The notes: generated by a model from the letters alone, not told the origin. 64,000 bases of DNA from Bog-375 sp049698695 (GCA_049698695.1 JBAVYH010000150.1:1-64000); one strand, 5' to 3'. Numbered from the stretch's first letter, positions 9,085-17,226 are shown. Numbers and translations: made by a program.

Positions 9085-9960
9085 TCATGCGTTTTTCAGA
9101 AGTCCCCGGCAGAATGAATTCACTGTCCGCTCGACGACCGCTGTGGCTTCAGCATGCGTCGATGCTTGAACCATCTGGTTTACCAATCGTTCGAGGTCTG
9201 GTTCCGATGTGACGAGTGATTGGACTTGTATTAACGCTGGTGGCGAGCAAATGCGGGCAACATCGCGACCAAGCAGTTCTGCGCCCGCCAGCTCCATGTC
9301 GTAGGCCACCGCTTCCAGCAGATCCATTTCGTGGTCATAGAGACGGTCTGTATTGCCCGCATCGGCGTAGGTGGTGAGGAGCGTATAAAGATCGGCGGCG
9401 TCCTTGTTGTTTTCTCGACCTCTATCCGCCCAAGCGACTAGCTTCAGGAGCGTGAGACCGGCCAGCGACGCCACACGAACCGTCAGGCCGACTTCGATTT
9501 CCACGGATACGGCCGAAGCCAGCGCCTCCTCGAAGCCAGCCACGTTCATGACAACGTCCTGGCGTGGCGGCCACGCGATCGTACCGCGGGGAGATGCCAC
9601 TCCGCGAAAAGGTATAAGATCGACGGGAACGGAGAATCCAGCAGCCTGATCCGTGTAGATCAATCGCTGCAGCGCTCTCCGATCAGGCGCGAAGTCACCA
9701 GTTGCCGCAAGGCGTTCCTTCAATCGCGCAAATTGTTCCCAGCTTTCGATTGCGATCCCAAAGTCGATGTCGCGCGTCGCGCGGCCTGGCCGAAGCCCAT
9801 GAACGTTGACCAGAATGAGATCCCGCGCCGTCGCGCCCGCCACGAAGTAACCGCAGTCCGCTTCGCGCGCGACTGGGTCGAGCGCGCGAAGAACGCGGAC
9901 GACTGACGGATCGATTGGCCTATTCGGCGGGCCGGAACGCTGGTGCGATGCGTTGTTCAT
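9085..9960 (-). CDS. abiEii: AbiEii-family nucleotidyltransferase toxin
   Basis: A 291-residue protein with the DNA polymerase beta-like nucleotidyltransferase fold of AbiEii/AbiGii toxins. The sequence shows GATARD (residues 42-47), the metal pair in TRDIDFGI (D64, D66), the third acidic residue in VPVDLIPF (D114), and the later LLKLVAWADRGRENNKDAADL helix with its conserved lysines. AbiE toxins modify the translation or nucleotide machinery and cause abortive infection or plasmid addiction. The start overlaps the end of the upstream antitoxin gene by 41 bases, so the two are co-translated. It is the second gene of the pair and lies next to the CRISPR operon, as in defence islands. Confidence 0.85.
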   Translation of the reverse strand: MNNASHQRSGPPNRPIDPSVVRVLRALDPVAREADCGYFVAGATARDLILVNVHGLRPGRATRDIDFGIAIESWEQFARLKERLAATGDFAPDRRALQRLIYTDQAAGFSVPVDLIPFRGVASPRGTIAWPPRQDVVMNVAGFEEALASAVSVEIEVGLTVRVASLAGLTLLKLVAWADRGRENNKDAADLYTLLTTYADAGNTDRLYDHEMDLLEAVAYDMELAGAELLGRDVARICSPPALIQVQSLVTSEPDLERLVNQMVQASTHAEATAVVERTVNSFCRGLLKNA

Positions 9961-10942
9961 AGATCATCCGAGCGGCTTCCGCGTCGCGGCCGTCGTGCGC
10001 CGCCAGCAGGTCGGCATAGGCAAGAACCGGCGGAACGACATCCGGGAATCCTTCGTGGTCAAAGTTCCAGAAGACATCCAGGATTTCGACGTTGCCAGCC
10101 CCGTCGGCGCGCATCCGCGTTGCCGCGATTAGCTTGGCAATAGGTTCGCGGGCGTAGATTGTGAAGTGCACGGGCCGGAGGTATTGTGTCAGTTTCTCGG
10201 CGGCTGGTTCGCCTCCCCAGTATGCGTTCTGCTGTGTGAGGTCGGTTTCTTGAAGGCGTTCGGAGTCGGCCTGGAATCGCCGCGGATTGAGTTTCGGGCG
10301 CAATGTGACGGGATAGTGGGTGACCCATTCTTCGAGCAGCCGCTGCGGATCGAGCAGTTTCCGATCCTTCTTCGTTTGGAAGCGCAGCAGTCCTCGGGCT
10401 TCCATGTCCTTCATGACGGGGCCGATGGTGCCGAGTGCCACACCGGCCCGCGCCGCGATCTCCCGATAGTTTGTGTGGACCAGGTCCGGGCGGCACAACA
10501 GTGCGAAGGCAATCCGGAGGCCGGCCGGATTCAGGGCTCGGAATCGATCCTGGCGAAGTCCGGCAGGCCGAGCCTGGCCCGCAACGTAGACGAGCAGTCC
10601 CGGCCCTTCTAGATAGGCGTTGCCGGCGGTGTCGATGAAGGGCAAATGGAGTTGGCGGCAGCGTTCGGCAACCTCGCGCGTGATGTAGGGCGCGACCAGT
10701 ACGGGCAACTCGGGCAAGGCACGGCCTTGGGCCTTCACCAGCGCGGGAATCTCGAATCGGTCGACCGTTTTTACTTCCGCGCCGAAACGGTGCTTGCGAC
10801 GTTCCGTTTCCACCTCGACAATGGCGTCGGCCCCACGGTTTCGGCCGACCGCATGGAGGACACGGGCGTCGATCCCCGTGATGCGCTTCAATGCGAGAAC
10901 GGCGGCATTCAGTGTGCGTTGTTCCTGAGTCGTCATGGCCAT
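9920..10942 (-). CDS. abiEi: AbiEi-family antitoxin and transcriptional repressor
   Basis: A 340-residue protein matching the AbiEi antitoxin family. The start is the ATG at 10942 (MAMTTQEQ), or the second ATG at 10936; the open frame continues upstream past the promoter and is not coding there. The N-terminal part (GADAIVEVETERRKHRFGAE) resembles a nuclease-like fold, followed by LPVLVAPYITREVAERC and FIDTAGNAYLEGPGLLVYV. A winged-helix segment follows (NYREIAARAGVALGTIGPVM), and the C-terminus ends in VEILDVFWNFDHEG and DVVPPVLAYADLLA. The family neutralises AbiEii without stable complex formation and represses its own operon; a fitting operator is present upstream. Confidence 0.85.
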   Translation of the reverse strand: MAMTTQEQRTLNAAVLALKRITGIDARVLHAVGRNRGADAIVEVETERRKHRFGAEVKTVDRFEIPALVKAQGRALPELPVLVAPYITREVAERCRQLHLPFIDTAGNAYLEGPGLLVYVAGQARPAGLRQDRFRALNPAGLRIAFALLCRPDLVHTNYREIAARAGVALGTIGPVMKDMEARGLLRFQTKKDRKLLDPQRLLEEWVTHYPVTLRPKLNPRRFQADSERLQETDLTQQNAYWGGEPAAEKLTQYLRPVHFTIYAREPIAKLIAATRMRADGAGNVEILDVFWNFDHEGFPDVVPPVLAYADLLAAHDGRDAEAARMIYEQRIAPAFRPAE

Positions 10943-10985
10943 GGTCCAAAACAGCGAGCTGAAGTGCTTCTGTTCTTTACTTTCA

Positions 10986-11014
10986 ATTGTACACGTTACG
11001 TGAACATTTTGCAA
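10986..11014 (-). promoter_or_regulatory. abiE promoter with internal operator palindrome
   Basis: On the minus strand TTGCAA (11014-11009) and TACAAT (10991-10986) are spaced by exactly 17 bases. Between them, and reaching into the -10, lies the 17-bp palindrome GTACACGTTACGTGAAC (10989-11005, plus-strand reading), two 8-bp arms around one central base with a single mismatched pair; its core CACGT-T-ACGTG is perfect. A repressor bound here would block RNA polymerase. Binding by AbiEi is inference from the known autoregulation of AbiE systems. Confidence 0.7.
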
Positions 11015-11180
11015 TAATGAACACACAGCACCGCCCGGTAGGCGACGTTTTCTGGAGCGGCGGACATGGAACGAATTCTGGAAATCTGGCCGAGACTCTC
11101 GATTGATAATCGCAGCGTTCAAAGATCCTGCGCTTGAACCAGCGTGGGACCCAGATGGCACCCCAGGACCGCCCACGACG

Positions 11181-11217
11181 AACCGTATCAAAACCGTATC
11201 AGAACCGTATCAAAACC
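11181..11217. repeat. Tandem 11-bp repeat, about 3.4 units
   Basis: The unit AACCGTATCAA/G occurs at 11181, 11192 and 11203, followed by a fourth partial AACC. One unit is one helical turn, so bound proteins would sit on the same DNA face. It lies about 110 bases before the tRNA fragment. Arm-type integrase or excisionase sites often look like this; that role is inference. Confidence 0.65.
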
Positions 11218-11328
11218 CTCGAATCTGAGGCCGTTGGGGTTGTCGGCTGAGCGAAAGCAGACTCCCCAGATTATTGAAAAACCAAGGAATAGGATAGGAA
11301 CGAGGGAAGCATTGGGGGCGGTCAATGT

Positions 11329-11375
11329 GCCTCCTAAGCGACAGGTCGGCAGTTCGAATCTGCCCGTCCCTACCA
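11329..11375 (+). other. 3' fragment of tRNA-Arg(CCU): probable attachment site, island right end
   Basis: The sequence contains an anticodon loop CTCCTAA (anticodon CCU), the 3' anticodon strand GCGAC, a perfect T-arm (GGCAG, loop TTCGAAT, CTGCC), the acceptor 3' strand CGTCCCT, discriminator A and an encoded CCA ending at 11375. The bases just before the loop do not form a proper anticodon stem or D-arm, so the 5' half is missing. Such 3' halves mark the far end of elements that integrate into tRNA genes; the intact tRNA would lie to the left, outside the window. The CRISPR and AbiE genes would then be on the element. Confidence 0.7.
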
Positions 11376-11577
11376 TTACACGCCGCGCTACATTAAGGAA
11401 CTTGCTCCTGCACCGAGGAGCCGCATTACTCACTCGCCGGCTCCATCCGCGAACAGCCACGTGGCGCGCCGAGGAGGCAGTTACCTTAAGCTCTGTCGGG
11501 AAATAACCGTTTCAATCGCCAGCCACCGATACGGTCATTTCCTGACGAGCAGTCAGATAACGGAGAGGACCCGGCGG

Positions 11578-12816
11578 CTATTTCGCGATCCAGGGGATGC
11601 TGTGATCGGACATCACGGCGCGGGTTTCGGCGGGCGAGTCGGTGCGGAAGAAGGACCACGGGCCGGGGATCCACGGATAGCGATCGATGACGGATTCATC
11701 GACTTCCACGCCCAAGCCGGGTTCGCGCGAAACCAGCAGGTCGCCGGCTTCGATAGCCAGCGGCTGTTTGAGGATTTCCGCGGCCAGCGGGAATGGATAC
11801 ATGCCAGCCCGTCCGGGACTGGCGTAGCAAGGATACTCCAGCCACTCGACGACAGTGTCCGGCCAGCAGATGCCGAGGTGCGCCGCGGCGGCCACCTCGA
11901 GCGCGGTTCCCCAACTGTGAAAGGCAAAGCGCAGATTCTGGCGGGCGATTTCGGCGAGCAGGCGGCGGCCGGTGGCGTACCCCCCCTGGCAGCAGACGTC
12001 CATCTGCACGTAGTCGACGGCGTGGCTGACCATCAGGTCAAAGTAGCTATCTTCGCTGGGTTCGTGCTCGCCGGAAGCCAGCGGCACGATGTCTTTCTCT
12101 TTGAGCCTGGCGTAGTCGGCATGCGCGTCGGGCGGCAGCGGTTCTTCCAGCCAGGCGATGCCGTGCGCAGCCATCTGGCGGGCCACCTGCTCGACCGTTG
12201 TGGCGCTGTAGGAACGATCGCCCATGCGCCACCAACTGTGGGCATCCACCATGAGGTCGAAATCCGGCCCGGTAACCTGCCGCATGAGCCTCACCGCTTC
12301 CACGTCCAGGTCGGGACCGAGCGCGGGGCGCATCTTGTAAGCCCGAAAGCCGAGCTGCGCGATGGCCGCGGCCTCAGCGGCGAAGCCCTCGGGCGGCATG
12401 TACATTCCCGCGCTGCCGTAAAGGCGGATCCGGTCGCGGACACGGCCGCCGAGCAACTCGGAGACCGGCACGCCGAGCGCTTTGCCCACCAGATCATAGA
12501 GGGCGATCTCGACGGCGGAGTAAATCTTGGCAACGGCCGGGTACTCGCCGGGACCGCCTAAGAAGAGCACGCGCAACGCGTCCGGATCGGCCAGCGAGCG
12601 GCCCTCCAGGAAGGGCGCGACAATCGACTCGATGGTGTGCTGGGCGCTTTCGCTGGCGGCCGCGGGCGCGTAGCCCACCAGACCGTTATCGGCTTCCACG
12701 CGCACCAACATGGCGTCGCGCTTCACGATGGTGCGCTCACCACCCCAGAATGGCAGCCGGAGCGGTTCCGCGAAAGGACAGGACAGCAAAAACGAGCGGA
12801 CACTCGAAATCTTCAT
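11578..12816 (-). CDS. Mandelate racemase/muconate lactonizing family enzyme (enolase superfamily)
   Basis: A 412-residue enolase-superfamily protein, of normal family length, predicted to abstract a proton next to a carboxylate of a sugar acid or similar substrate. The N-terminal capping domain spans about 1-125. The barrel shows YKMRPAL as the Lys motif, metal ligands in DLMVDAHSWW, WLEEPLPPD and LASGEHE, and the catalytic His in FAFHSWGTALE, the Lys plus His arrangement of mandelate racemase-type enzymes such as sugar acid dehydratases. The substrate cannot be told. It stands alone, just outside the tRNA fragment. The start at 12816 follows a weak Shine-Dalgarno context. Confidence 0.85.
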   Translation of the reverse strand: MKISSVRSFLLSCPFAEPLRLPFWGGERTIVKRDAMLVRVEADNGLVGYAPAAASESAQHTIESIVAPFLEGRSLADPDALRVLFLGGPGEYPAVAKIYSAVEIALYDLVGKALGVPVSELLGGRVRDRIRLYGSAGMYMPPEGFAAEAAAIAQLGFRAYKMRPALGPDLDVEAVRLMRQVTGPDFDLMVDAHSWWRMGDRSYSATTVEQVARQMAAHGIAWLEEPLPPDAHADYARLKEKDIVPLASGEHEPSEDSYFDLMVSHAVDYVQMDVCCQGGYATGRRLLAEIARQNLRFAFHSWGTALEVAAAAHLGICWPDTVVEWLEYPCYASPGRAGMYPFPLAAEILKQPLAIEAGDLLVSREPGLGVEVDESVIDRYPWIPGPWSFFRTDSPAETRAVMSDHSIPWIAK

Positions 12817-12834
12817 GGACGCGGAATCAGGATA

Positions 12835-13509
12835 TCACGGGAGGAGCCGGGCGCTGCTGCCGGCTGTCGCGGACTCCCCACCAAGCCTCAGCGGCCGGCG
12901 CGCCAGGGCGACGTTCGATTCGCTGCGGGCGATGAGGCGGGACCAGACGGTATCCGGATTCGGGTCAAAGACCAGCGCGGCGTTGCCTTCCAGAATGTAC
13001 CAGGCGCCGAGGCGCATCTCGTTATCCAGTTGCCCGGGGCCCCAGCCGCAATATCCCACGTACACGCGTAGATCGGCAGTGCTCTTACCGCCAGCCAGCG
13101 CGGCCTCGAGCGCCGGCCGGGAGGGGACGAGATAGATCCTGTCCAGCACCTGCGCACTCGAATTGGGTTTCGTGTCGGAGCGGATCAATGCCATGGCACT
13201 GTCGGTTTCCACCGGTCCGCCGATATACGCCGGATCGGAACGCTGTCCGGCTCCTTTTAGATTGCGCAGAGCGCGAGAGAGCGGGATGGTGGTGCGGCGG
13301 TTGATCATCAGGCCCACCGCGGAGTCGTGGTCGTAGTGCACCAGCAGGATGACGGATTCCGCGAATGTGGGATCGGGGGCGTCGCGCGGGGTGACCAGGA
13401 GCTTGCCCACGGCCAGATCTTCAGGGCGCTTGGATTGCGCGAACAGAATGGCAGCCGCCAGCAAAACGCCGGCCGTCACCCGAGGGGCGATCCCGAATCG
13501 GCGGGGCAC
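12835..13509 (-). CDS. YqgE/AlgH-family protein with signal peptide
   Basis: A 224-residue protein of the YqgE/AlgH (DUF179) family. GKLLVTPRDAPDPTFAESVI and GLMINRRTTIPLSRAL are the family's opening motifs, and YVGYCGWGPGQLDNEMRLGAW its central glycine-rich motif. Unusually it begins with a hydrophobic segment (VTAGVLLAAAILFAQ, residues 11-25) ending in a plausible signal-peptidase site, so it is likely exported, whereas most YqgE proteins are cytoplasmic. The start is a GTG at 13509, lying six bases after a CATAAT -10-like box, which suggests a leaderless message. Function of the family is not settled. Confidence 0.82.
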   Translation of the reverse strand: MPRRFGIAPRVTAGVLLAAAILFAQSKRPEDLAVGKLLVTPRDAPDPTFAESVILLVHYDHDSAVGLMINRRTTIPLSRALRNLKGAGQRSDPAYIGGPVETDSAMALIRSDTKPNSSAQVLDRIYLVPSRPALEAALAGGKSTADLRVYVGYCGWGPGQLDNEMRLGAWYILEGNAALVFDPNPDTVWSRLIARSESNVALARRPLRLGGESATAGSSARLLP

Positions 13510-13570
13510 ACGTATATTATGTCGCTTCCCGCAAAAATCCGCTTGAGCTGTTTTCTGAAGAGGCGGAACG

Positions 13571-14194
13571 TTAGTCCTGAACCTTACCTACGACAATCAT
13601 CGCCAGTTGGAGGCTGCCGATTTTGACGTTGAGCACCTGATCCGGTGTGTCGCCTTCGGCGGTAATGGAGGGGAATTTCGAGGCGCTCGGTATTTCGATC
13701 GAGAACACCGCCGGGTGTGGCGTGCCGGAGGCCTTGGTGCTCATCTTCACCAACTGGTCGAAGCCGGGAGTCGCGCTGGGATCGGGGTCATTGGCGATGG
13801 GAGTGAGGAGCAGAAAATCGCGCTGCGGGGCCACGCCCTGATGCGAGCCATCGACGGGGAAGTCGCTATAGCGCATCGCATAGATGCCGGCCTTGATGGT
13901 TTGGCCGCGGCGGTCGGCGCCCTCGGACGGGAAGCGCAGAATGCCGACCAGAGTGCCCTGCGGAATCGGAAACACTATGGAATCGTCGGCCGGTTTTGCG
14001 CCTGTAGGAATGCTGTTGCGAAACCAGATCTCACACCACGGACCGTTTGGCCCGGTGACCCGGTAACCTTGCGTTTGAATTACAGAATCGTAGGCCGCTG
14101 GAAGGCCGGATGGGGCGGTGGAGATCGTCTCCAGTTTATAGTCTTGAGCCCAGGCGGTGGCAAGCAACGGGAGCAGGAGGAAGAGGAAGCGCAT
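13571..14194 (-). CDS. Secreted protein of unknown function
   Basis: The start is the ATG at 14194, which gives a clear signal peptide (MRFLFLLLPLLATAWAQ) and 207 residues. An upstream extension reads through the tRNA-Gly gene and is false. The mature protein has GTLVGILRFPSEGADRRGQ, a beta-rich segment, and then GIYAMRYSDFPVDGSHQGVA and QRDFLLLTPIANDPDP. It resembles secreted hypothetical proteins I associate with acidobacteria, with a possible distant likeness to DUF2911, but I cannot name a function. It lies 26 bases downstream of tRNA-Gly and may share its transcript. Confidence 0.7.
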   Translation of the reverse strand: MRFLFLLLPLLATAWAQDYKLETISTAPSGLPAAYDSVIQTQGYRVTGPNGPWCEIWFRNSIPTGAKPADDSIVFPIPQGTLVGILRFPSEGADRRGQTIKAGIYAMRYSDFPVDGSHQGVAPQRDFLLLTPIANDPDPSATPGFDQLVKMSTKASGTPHPAVFSIEIPSASKFPSITAEGDTPDQVLNVKIGSLQLAMIVVGKVQD

Positions 14195-14219
14195 GATCGG
14201 ACCTTTGAGCGCGAAAATC

Positions 14220-14295
14220 TGGAGCGGGAGACGGGATTCGAACCCGCGACATCGACCTTGGCAAGGTCGCACTCTACCAACTGAGTTACTCCCGC
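14220..14295 (-). tRNA. tRNA-Gly (anticodon GCC)
   Basis: A 76-nt tRNA with all arms paired: acceptor GCGGGAG with CTCCCGC, D-stem ACTC/GAGT with loop AGTTGGTA, anticodon stem CGACC/GGTCG with loop TTGCCAA (GCC), T-arm GCGGG-TTCGAAT-CCCGT, discriminator T and an encoded CCA at 14222-14220. Confidence 0.98.
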
Positions 14296-14304
14296 GCAAA
14301 CAGC

Positions 14305-14333
14305 AGTATCATTTTCCTTCAGAACATTCTCAA
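14305..14333 (-). promoter_or_regulatory. Promoter of tRNA-Gly
   Basis: On the minus strand TTGAGA (14333-14328) and GATACT (14310-14305) are separated by 17 bases, and the expected start falls a few bases before the tRNA 5' end at 14295. Confidence 0.55.
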
Positions 14334-14469
14334 AGTCAAACGTTGCGAATATGTAACTGATTTTAAAGCAATTAGAAACTTGCAGCAAAGCGGGAGCGCT
14401 GTGTTAGACTACAGTCTCGGTTGACCATAGCGGAGGCGTCGGGCAGCCGTTCCGAGGGTTGGTCTTCTG

Positions 14470-14491
14470 CTACCGGTGGTTCCTCCGGTAG
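14470..14491 (+). promoter_or_regulatory. Hairpin in the dnaA leader
   Basis: CTACCGG (14470-14476) pairs perfectly with CCGGTAG (14485-14491) around an 8-base loop, about 70 bases before the dnaA start. There is no T-run, so it is not a terminator. A role in dnaA expression or origin structure is only a guess. Confidence 0.4.
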
Positions 14492-14562
14492 GGCCTCGGG
14501 TGACCCCAAAAACCGTGAAGGAAAATGTTGTACAAAACTTGTGGGATTCGTGTGTAAAACCA

Positions 14563-15867
14563 ATGAACTTATGGGATCAGGTTCGTCATCATATACAGCC
14601 GCACGTTAGTGAGGAAAGCTACAACAACTGGTTTAAGGGCACTACCTTTCTTGGAGTGGATGGAGACACGCTGGTAGTGCTGGTCCCAGACGGCGAAACC
14701 CGCGCCTGGATGGAAAATGAATACGGAGCTCAGTTGCGGGAGGCGATTCGCGAACTGAAGTTGCCGGTCAGCCAGATCGGCTTCGAAACGCGCGCTTTGC
14801 GCGGGGTAGGGGAATCGCTGAACCGAAGCGGTGCGGAGGCCGAGCCTGCGGCCAGCTCGCTGAATCCCAAGTTCACCTTCGACACGTTCGTGGTTGGAGC
14901 CTGCAACCAGTTTGCACACGCCGCTGCGCGTTCGGTAGCCACCAATCCTTCACGTAGCTACAATCCGTTATTTCTCTATGGCGGCGTGGGTATGGGCAAG
15001 ACCCATCTAATGCACGCCATCGGCCGCGAGTTGATCGATAAGTTTGGTTCCATGCGAATCATCTACACTTCGAGCGAACGTTTCATGAACGAGATGATCG
15101 CCTGCATCCGCACGGAGCGCATGCAGCAATTTCAGCAGCGCTATCGCGAAGCGGATGTGCTGTTGATCGATGATATTCAGCTTCTCGGCAATAAGGAGCG
15201 TACCCAAGAAGAGTTCTTTCACACCTTCAATGAGCTGCACGATCATCAAAAGCAGATTGTGATCTCGAGCGATTCGCCGCCGAAGGAAATACCCGGCCTC
15301 CTGGACAGGCTTCGATCGCGCTTCGAATGGGGTCTGATGGCCGATATTCAACCGCCCGACCTGGAAACCAAAATGGCCATTCTGGATAAGAAGGCTGAGG
15401 CGGAAGGTGTAAAGTTGCCCGATGATGTGCGGTCGTTTATGGCATCGAAGACCAAATCGAATGTGCGCGAGTTGGAAGGTGCACTAGTCAAGTTGGTGGC
15501 TTACTCTTCACTAACTGGCACGTCGATCAATCTCCAAATGGCGCAACAGGTGCTGCGACACATCGTTCATCTGCAGGATCGTAAAGTGACGATTGATGCG
15601 ATTCAGAAAGCGGTTGCCGAACGATACCAAATCAAGCCATCACAACTCAAAGAGAAGAGCAATACACAAAAAGTGGTGCGGCCCCGCCAGGTGGCGATGT
15701 ACCTGGTGAAAGAGCTAACGGACGCTTCTCTACCTGAGATCGGACGTGCTTTTGGGGGCAAGCATCACACCACCGTAATTCACTCCATTCGCAAAATTGA
15801 GAAAGAACGGCAGGCCGACCCGGAATTGAACAGGCTCATTCACAGTCTAATGGAAACATTGCAATGA
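14563..15867 (+). CDS. dnaA: DnaA, chromosomal replication initiator
   Basis: A 434-residue initiator that binds DnaA boxes at the origin and melts DNA. Domain I spans about 1-80 (MNLWDQVRHHIQPHVSEESY). The AAA+ domain has Walker A GGVGMGKTHL (140-149), Walker B with D203-D204 in LLIDDIQLL and LLDRLRSRFEWGL. The C-terminal DNA-binding domain ends with the signature GRAFGGKHHTTVIHS (from 394). The ATG at 14563 is preferred because homologues begin with this tryptophan-containing helix; the frame is open to 14476, so an earlier GTG start cannot be excluded. It begins the dnaA-dnaN-gyrB cluster. Confidence 0.96.
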   Translation: MNLWDQVRHHIQPHVSEESYNNWFKGTTFLGVDGDTLVVLVPDGETRAWMENEYGAQLREAIRELKLPVSQIGFETRALRGVGESLNRSGAEAEPAASSLNPKFTFDTFVVGACNQFAHAAARSVATNPSRSYNPLFLYGGVGMGKTHLMHAIGRELIDKFGSMRIIYTSSERFMNEMIACIRTERMQQFQQRYREADVLLIDDIQLLGNKERTQEEFFHTFNELHDHQKQIVISSDSPPKEIPGLLDRLRSRFEWGLMADIQPPDLETKMAILDKKAEAEGVKLPDDVRSFMASKTKSNVRELEGALVKLVAYSSLTGTSINLQMAQQVLRHIVHLQDRKVTIDAIQKAVAERYQIKPSQLKEKSNTQKVVRPRQVAMYLVKELTDASLPEIGRAFGGKHHTTVIHSIRKIEKERQADPELNRLIHSLMETLQ

Positions 15868-16100
15868 GGTTATGGTTTTTTCCACATTGGCCCGTGAATA
15901 ATGGAGACTAAATCTGTGCAAGAACTCCCGACAGGCCTGTTTTGGCTCCTCTTCGCGCCTCCCGATCCACAACTTGACGTAGCGAAAAGTGGCTGAATTT
16001 AGTATAATTTAGGTGATCTTCAACATTTGCACAGGCCCGATGAAAACGGTTCTTTTTTGTGCTCATCTGATACCGCCTGAATAGATAGGAGCCGTGGTGT
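15868..16100. promoter_or_regulatory. dnaA-dnaN intergenic region, possible oriC part
   Basis: The 233 bases are more AT-rich than their surroundings. They hold TTTTCCACA (15878-15886), one base from the DnaA box TTATCCACA, and CGATCCACA (15963-15971), two bases off; other matches are weak. TATAAT at 16003-16008 is a probable -10 for dnaN, without a good -35. Two near-matches are thin for an origin, so oriC is a suggestion from position. Confidence 0.35.
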
Positions 16101-17216
16101 ATGGAATTCACTGTCAGTAAGGCTGATCTGGTACGTGAGTTGAGTCTGTCGCAAGGTGTGGTGGAGAAGAAGACCACCATTCCGATCCTGTCGAACGTTC
16201 TCCTGGAGGCTTCCGGAGACCGCGTTGTGCTGACGGCGACGGATCTGGAATTAGGTGTGCGCTGTTCTTGCGCGGCGCGTGTGAAGAAGGATGGGGCAGG
16301 CACGGTACCGGCGCGGAAGTTGCTGGACTATGTGCGGCTGTTGCCGGAAGGCGACGTGCAAATGAAATTTCTGGAGAACCACTGGGTGAGCATCATATGC
16401 GGCCGGTCAAAGACGCGTATTGCCGGCATGTCACGCGACAGCTTTCCCGAGTTGCCAAAAATGCCGGATCCGATTGCGGAGATTCCGGTGAAAGCATTGG
16501 CATCGCTGATTGCGCGGACATCATTTGCGATTTCGATGGAGGAATCGCGATTCACACTGAGCGGTGCGCTTTTATTATTGCGGCCCGACAGTATGACGAT
16601 GGTGGCGACCGACGGGCATCGCTTGGCTTACGTACAGACTCCGGGTGAGAACCTGGGTGTAGGCCAGCAGTTTCGTGCGCTGGTTCCCAAGAAGGCGATG
16701 GGGGAGTTGGTGAAACTGGCCGAAGATGCAGCGGTGGATGCCAAAGCCGCTTTCGCGGGAGATGAGAATCATTTGTTCTTCAAGATAGGAGAGCGCTTGT
16801 TGATCACGCGCAAGCTGACAGGCAATTTTCCGGACTATGAGCGTGTTCTTCCAAAGGATCACACGCTGGTGGCAAAACTGCAAAAAGAAGAGATTCGTGC
16901 TGCTATCGAGCGCGTCGCGCAGTTTGCCGACGAGCGTTCCCGCGCCATCCGCGTTCAATTTACCGAGGGTGAAGTGAAAGTATTTTCGTCATCAGTGGAG
17001 ATGGGCGAGAGCGAAGAGACAGTGCCGAGTGAATATAAGGGGCCGGATCTGGAGATCGGGTTCAATGCGCAGTACCTGCTGGATTTTTTGCGAGTGACAA
17101 CACAGGATCACGTAGCTTTCGAGTTGAAAGACCAAAAAAGCGCCGGCGAATTACGGCCGGCCGGCGATGCAACGACGGATCAATACCGGTATGTCGTGAT
17201 GCCAATGAGGATTTGA
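16101..17216 (+). CDS. dnaN: DNA polymerase III beta subunit (sliding clamp)
   Basis: A 371-residue clamp of normal length (about 365-375) that encircles DNA and holds the replicative polymerase. The start MEFTVSKADLVRELSLSQGV follows TAGGAG. Family motifs include KKTTIPILSNVLLEA, TATDLELGVRC, FTLSGALLLL, MVATDGHRLAY and the C-terminal YRYVVMPMRI, whose final residues shape the partner-binding pocket. It lies 233 bases downstream of dnaA and only 10 before gyrB. Confidence 0.97.
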   Translation: MEFTVSKADLVRELSLSQGVVEKKTTIPILSNVLLEASGDRVVLTATDLELGVRCSCAARVKKDGAGTVPARKLLDYVRLLPEGDVQMKFLENHWVSIICGRSKTRIAGMSRDSFPELPKMPDPIAEIPVKALASLIARTSFAISMEESRFTLSGALLLLRPDSMTMVATDGHRLAYVQTPGENLGVGQQFRALVPKKAMGELVKLAEDAAVDAKAAFAGDENHLFFKIGERLLITRKLTGNFPDYERVLPKDHTLVAKLQKEEIRAAIERVAQFADERSRAIRVQFTEGEVKVFSSSVEMGESEETVPSEYKGPDLEIGFNAQYLLDFLRVTTQDHVAFELKDQKSAGELRPAGDATTDQYRYVVMPMRI

Positions 17217-17226
17217 GTTTAGGACC

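Larger units (their letters stand above)
11015..11577. other. Non-coding island edge, 563 bases
   Basis: No protein-coding frame with family character is visible. The stretch holds a tandem 11-bp repeat (11181-11217) and a 3' tRNA fragment (11329-11375). The last 200 bases before the enolase-superfamily gene show nothing I can name. Open frames across the tRNA fragment (the GRFELPTC type of peptide) are the usual false products of tRNA sequence. Confidence 0.6.

Noticed and set aside
11303..11375. A complete tRNA here
   Set aside because: AGGGAAG at 11303 could nearly pair with the acceptor end, but linker bases, a canonical D-arm and a full anticodon stem are missing and the total is too short.
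11188..11460. Small protein containing GRFELPTC on the minus strand
   Set aside because: This is the well-known false translation of a tRNA 3' half; the DNA folds as T-arm and acceptor.
14157..14360. Small protein containing GRRDSNPRHRPWQG
   Set aside because: It is the translation of tRNA-Gly(GCC).
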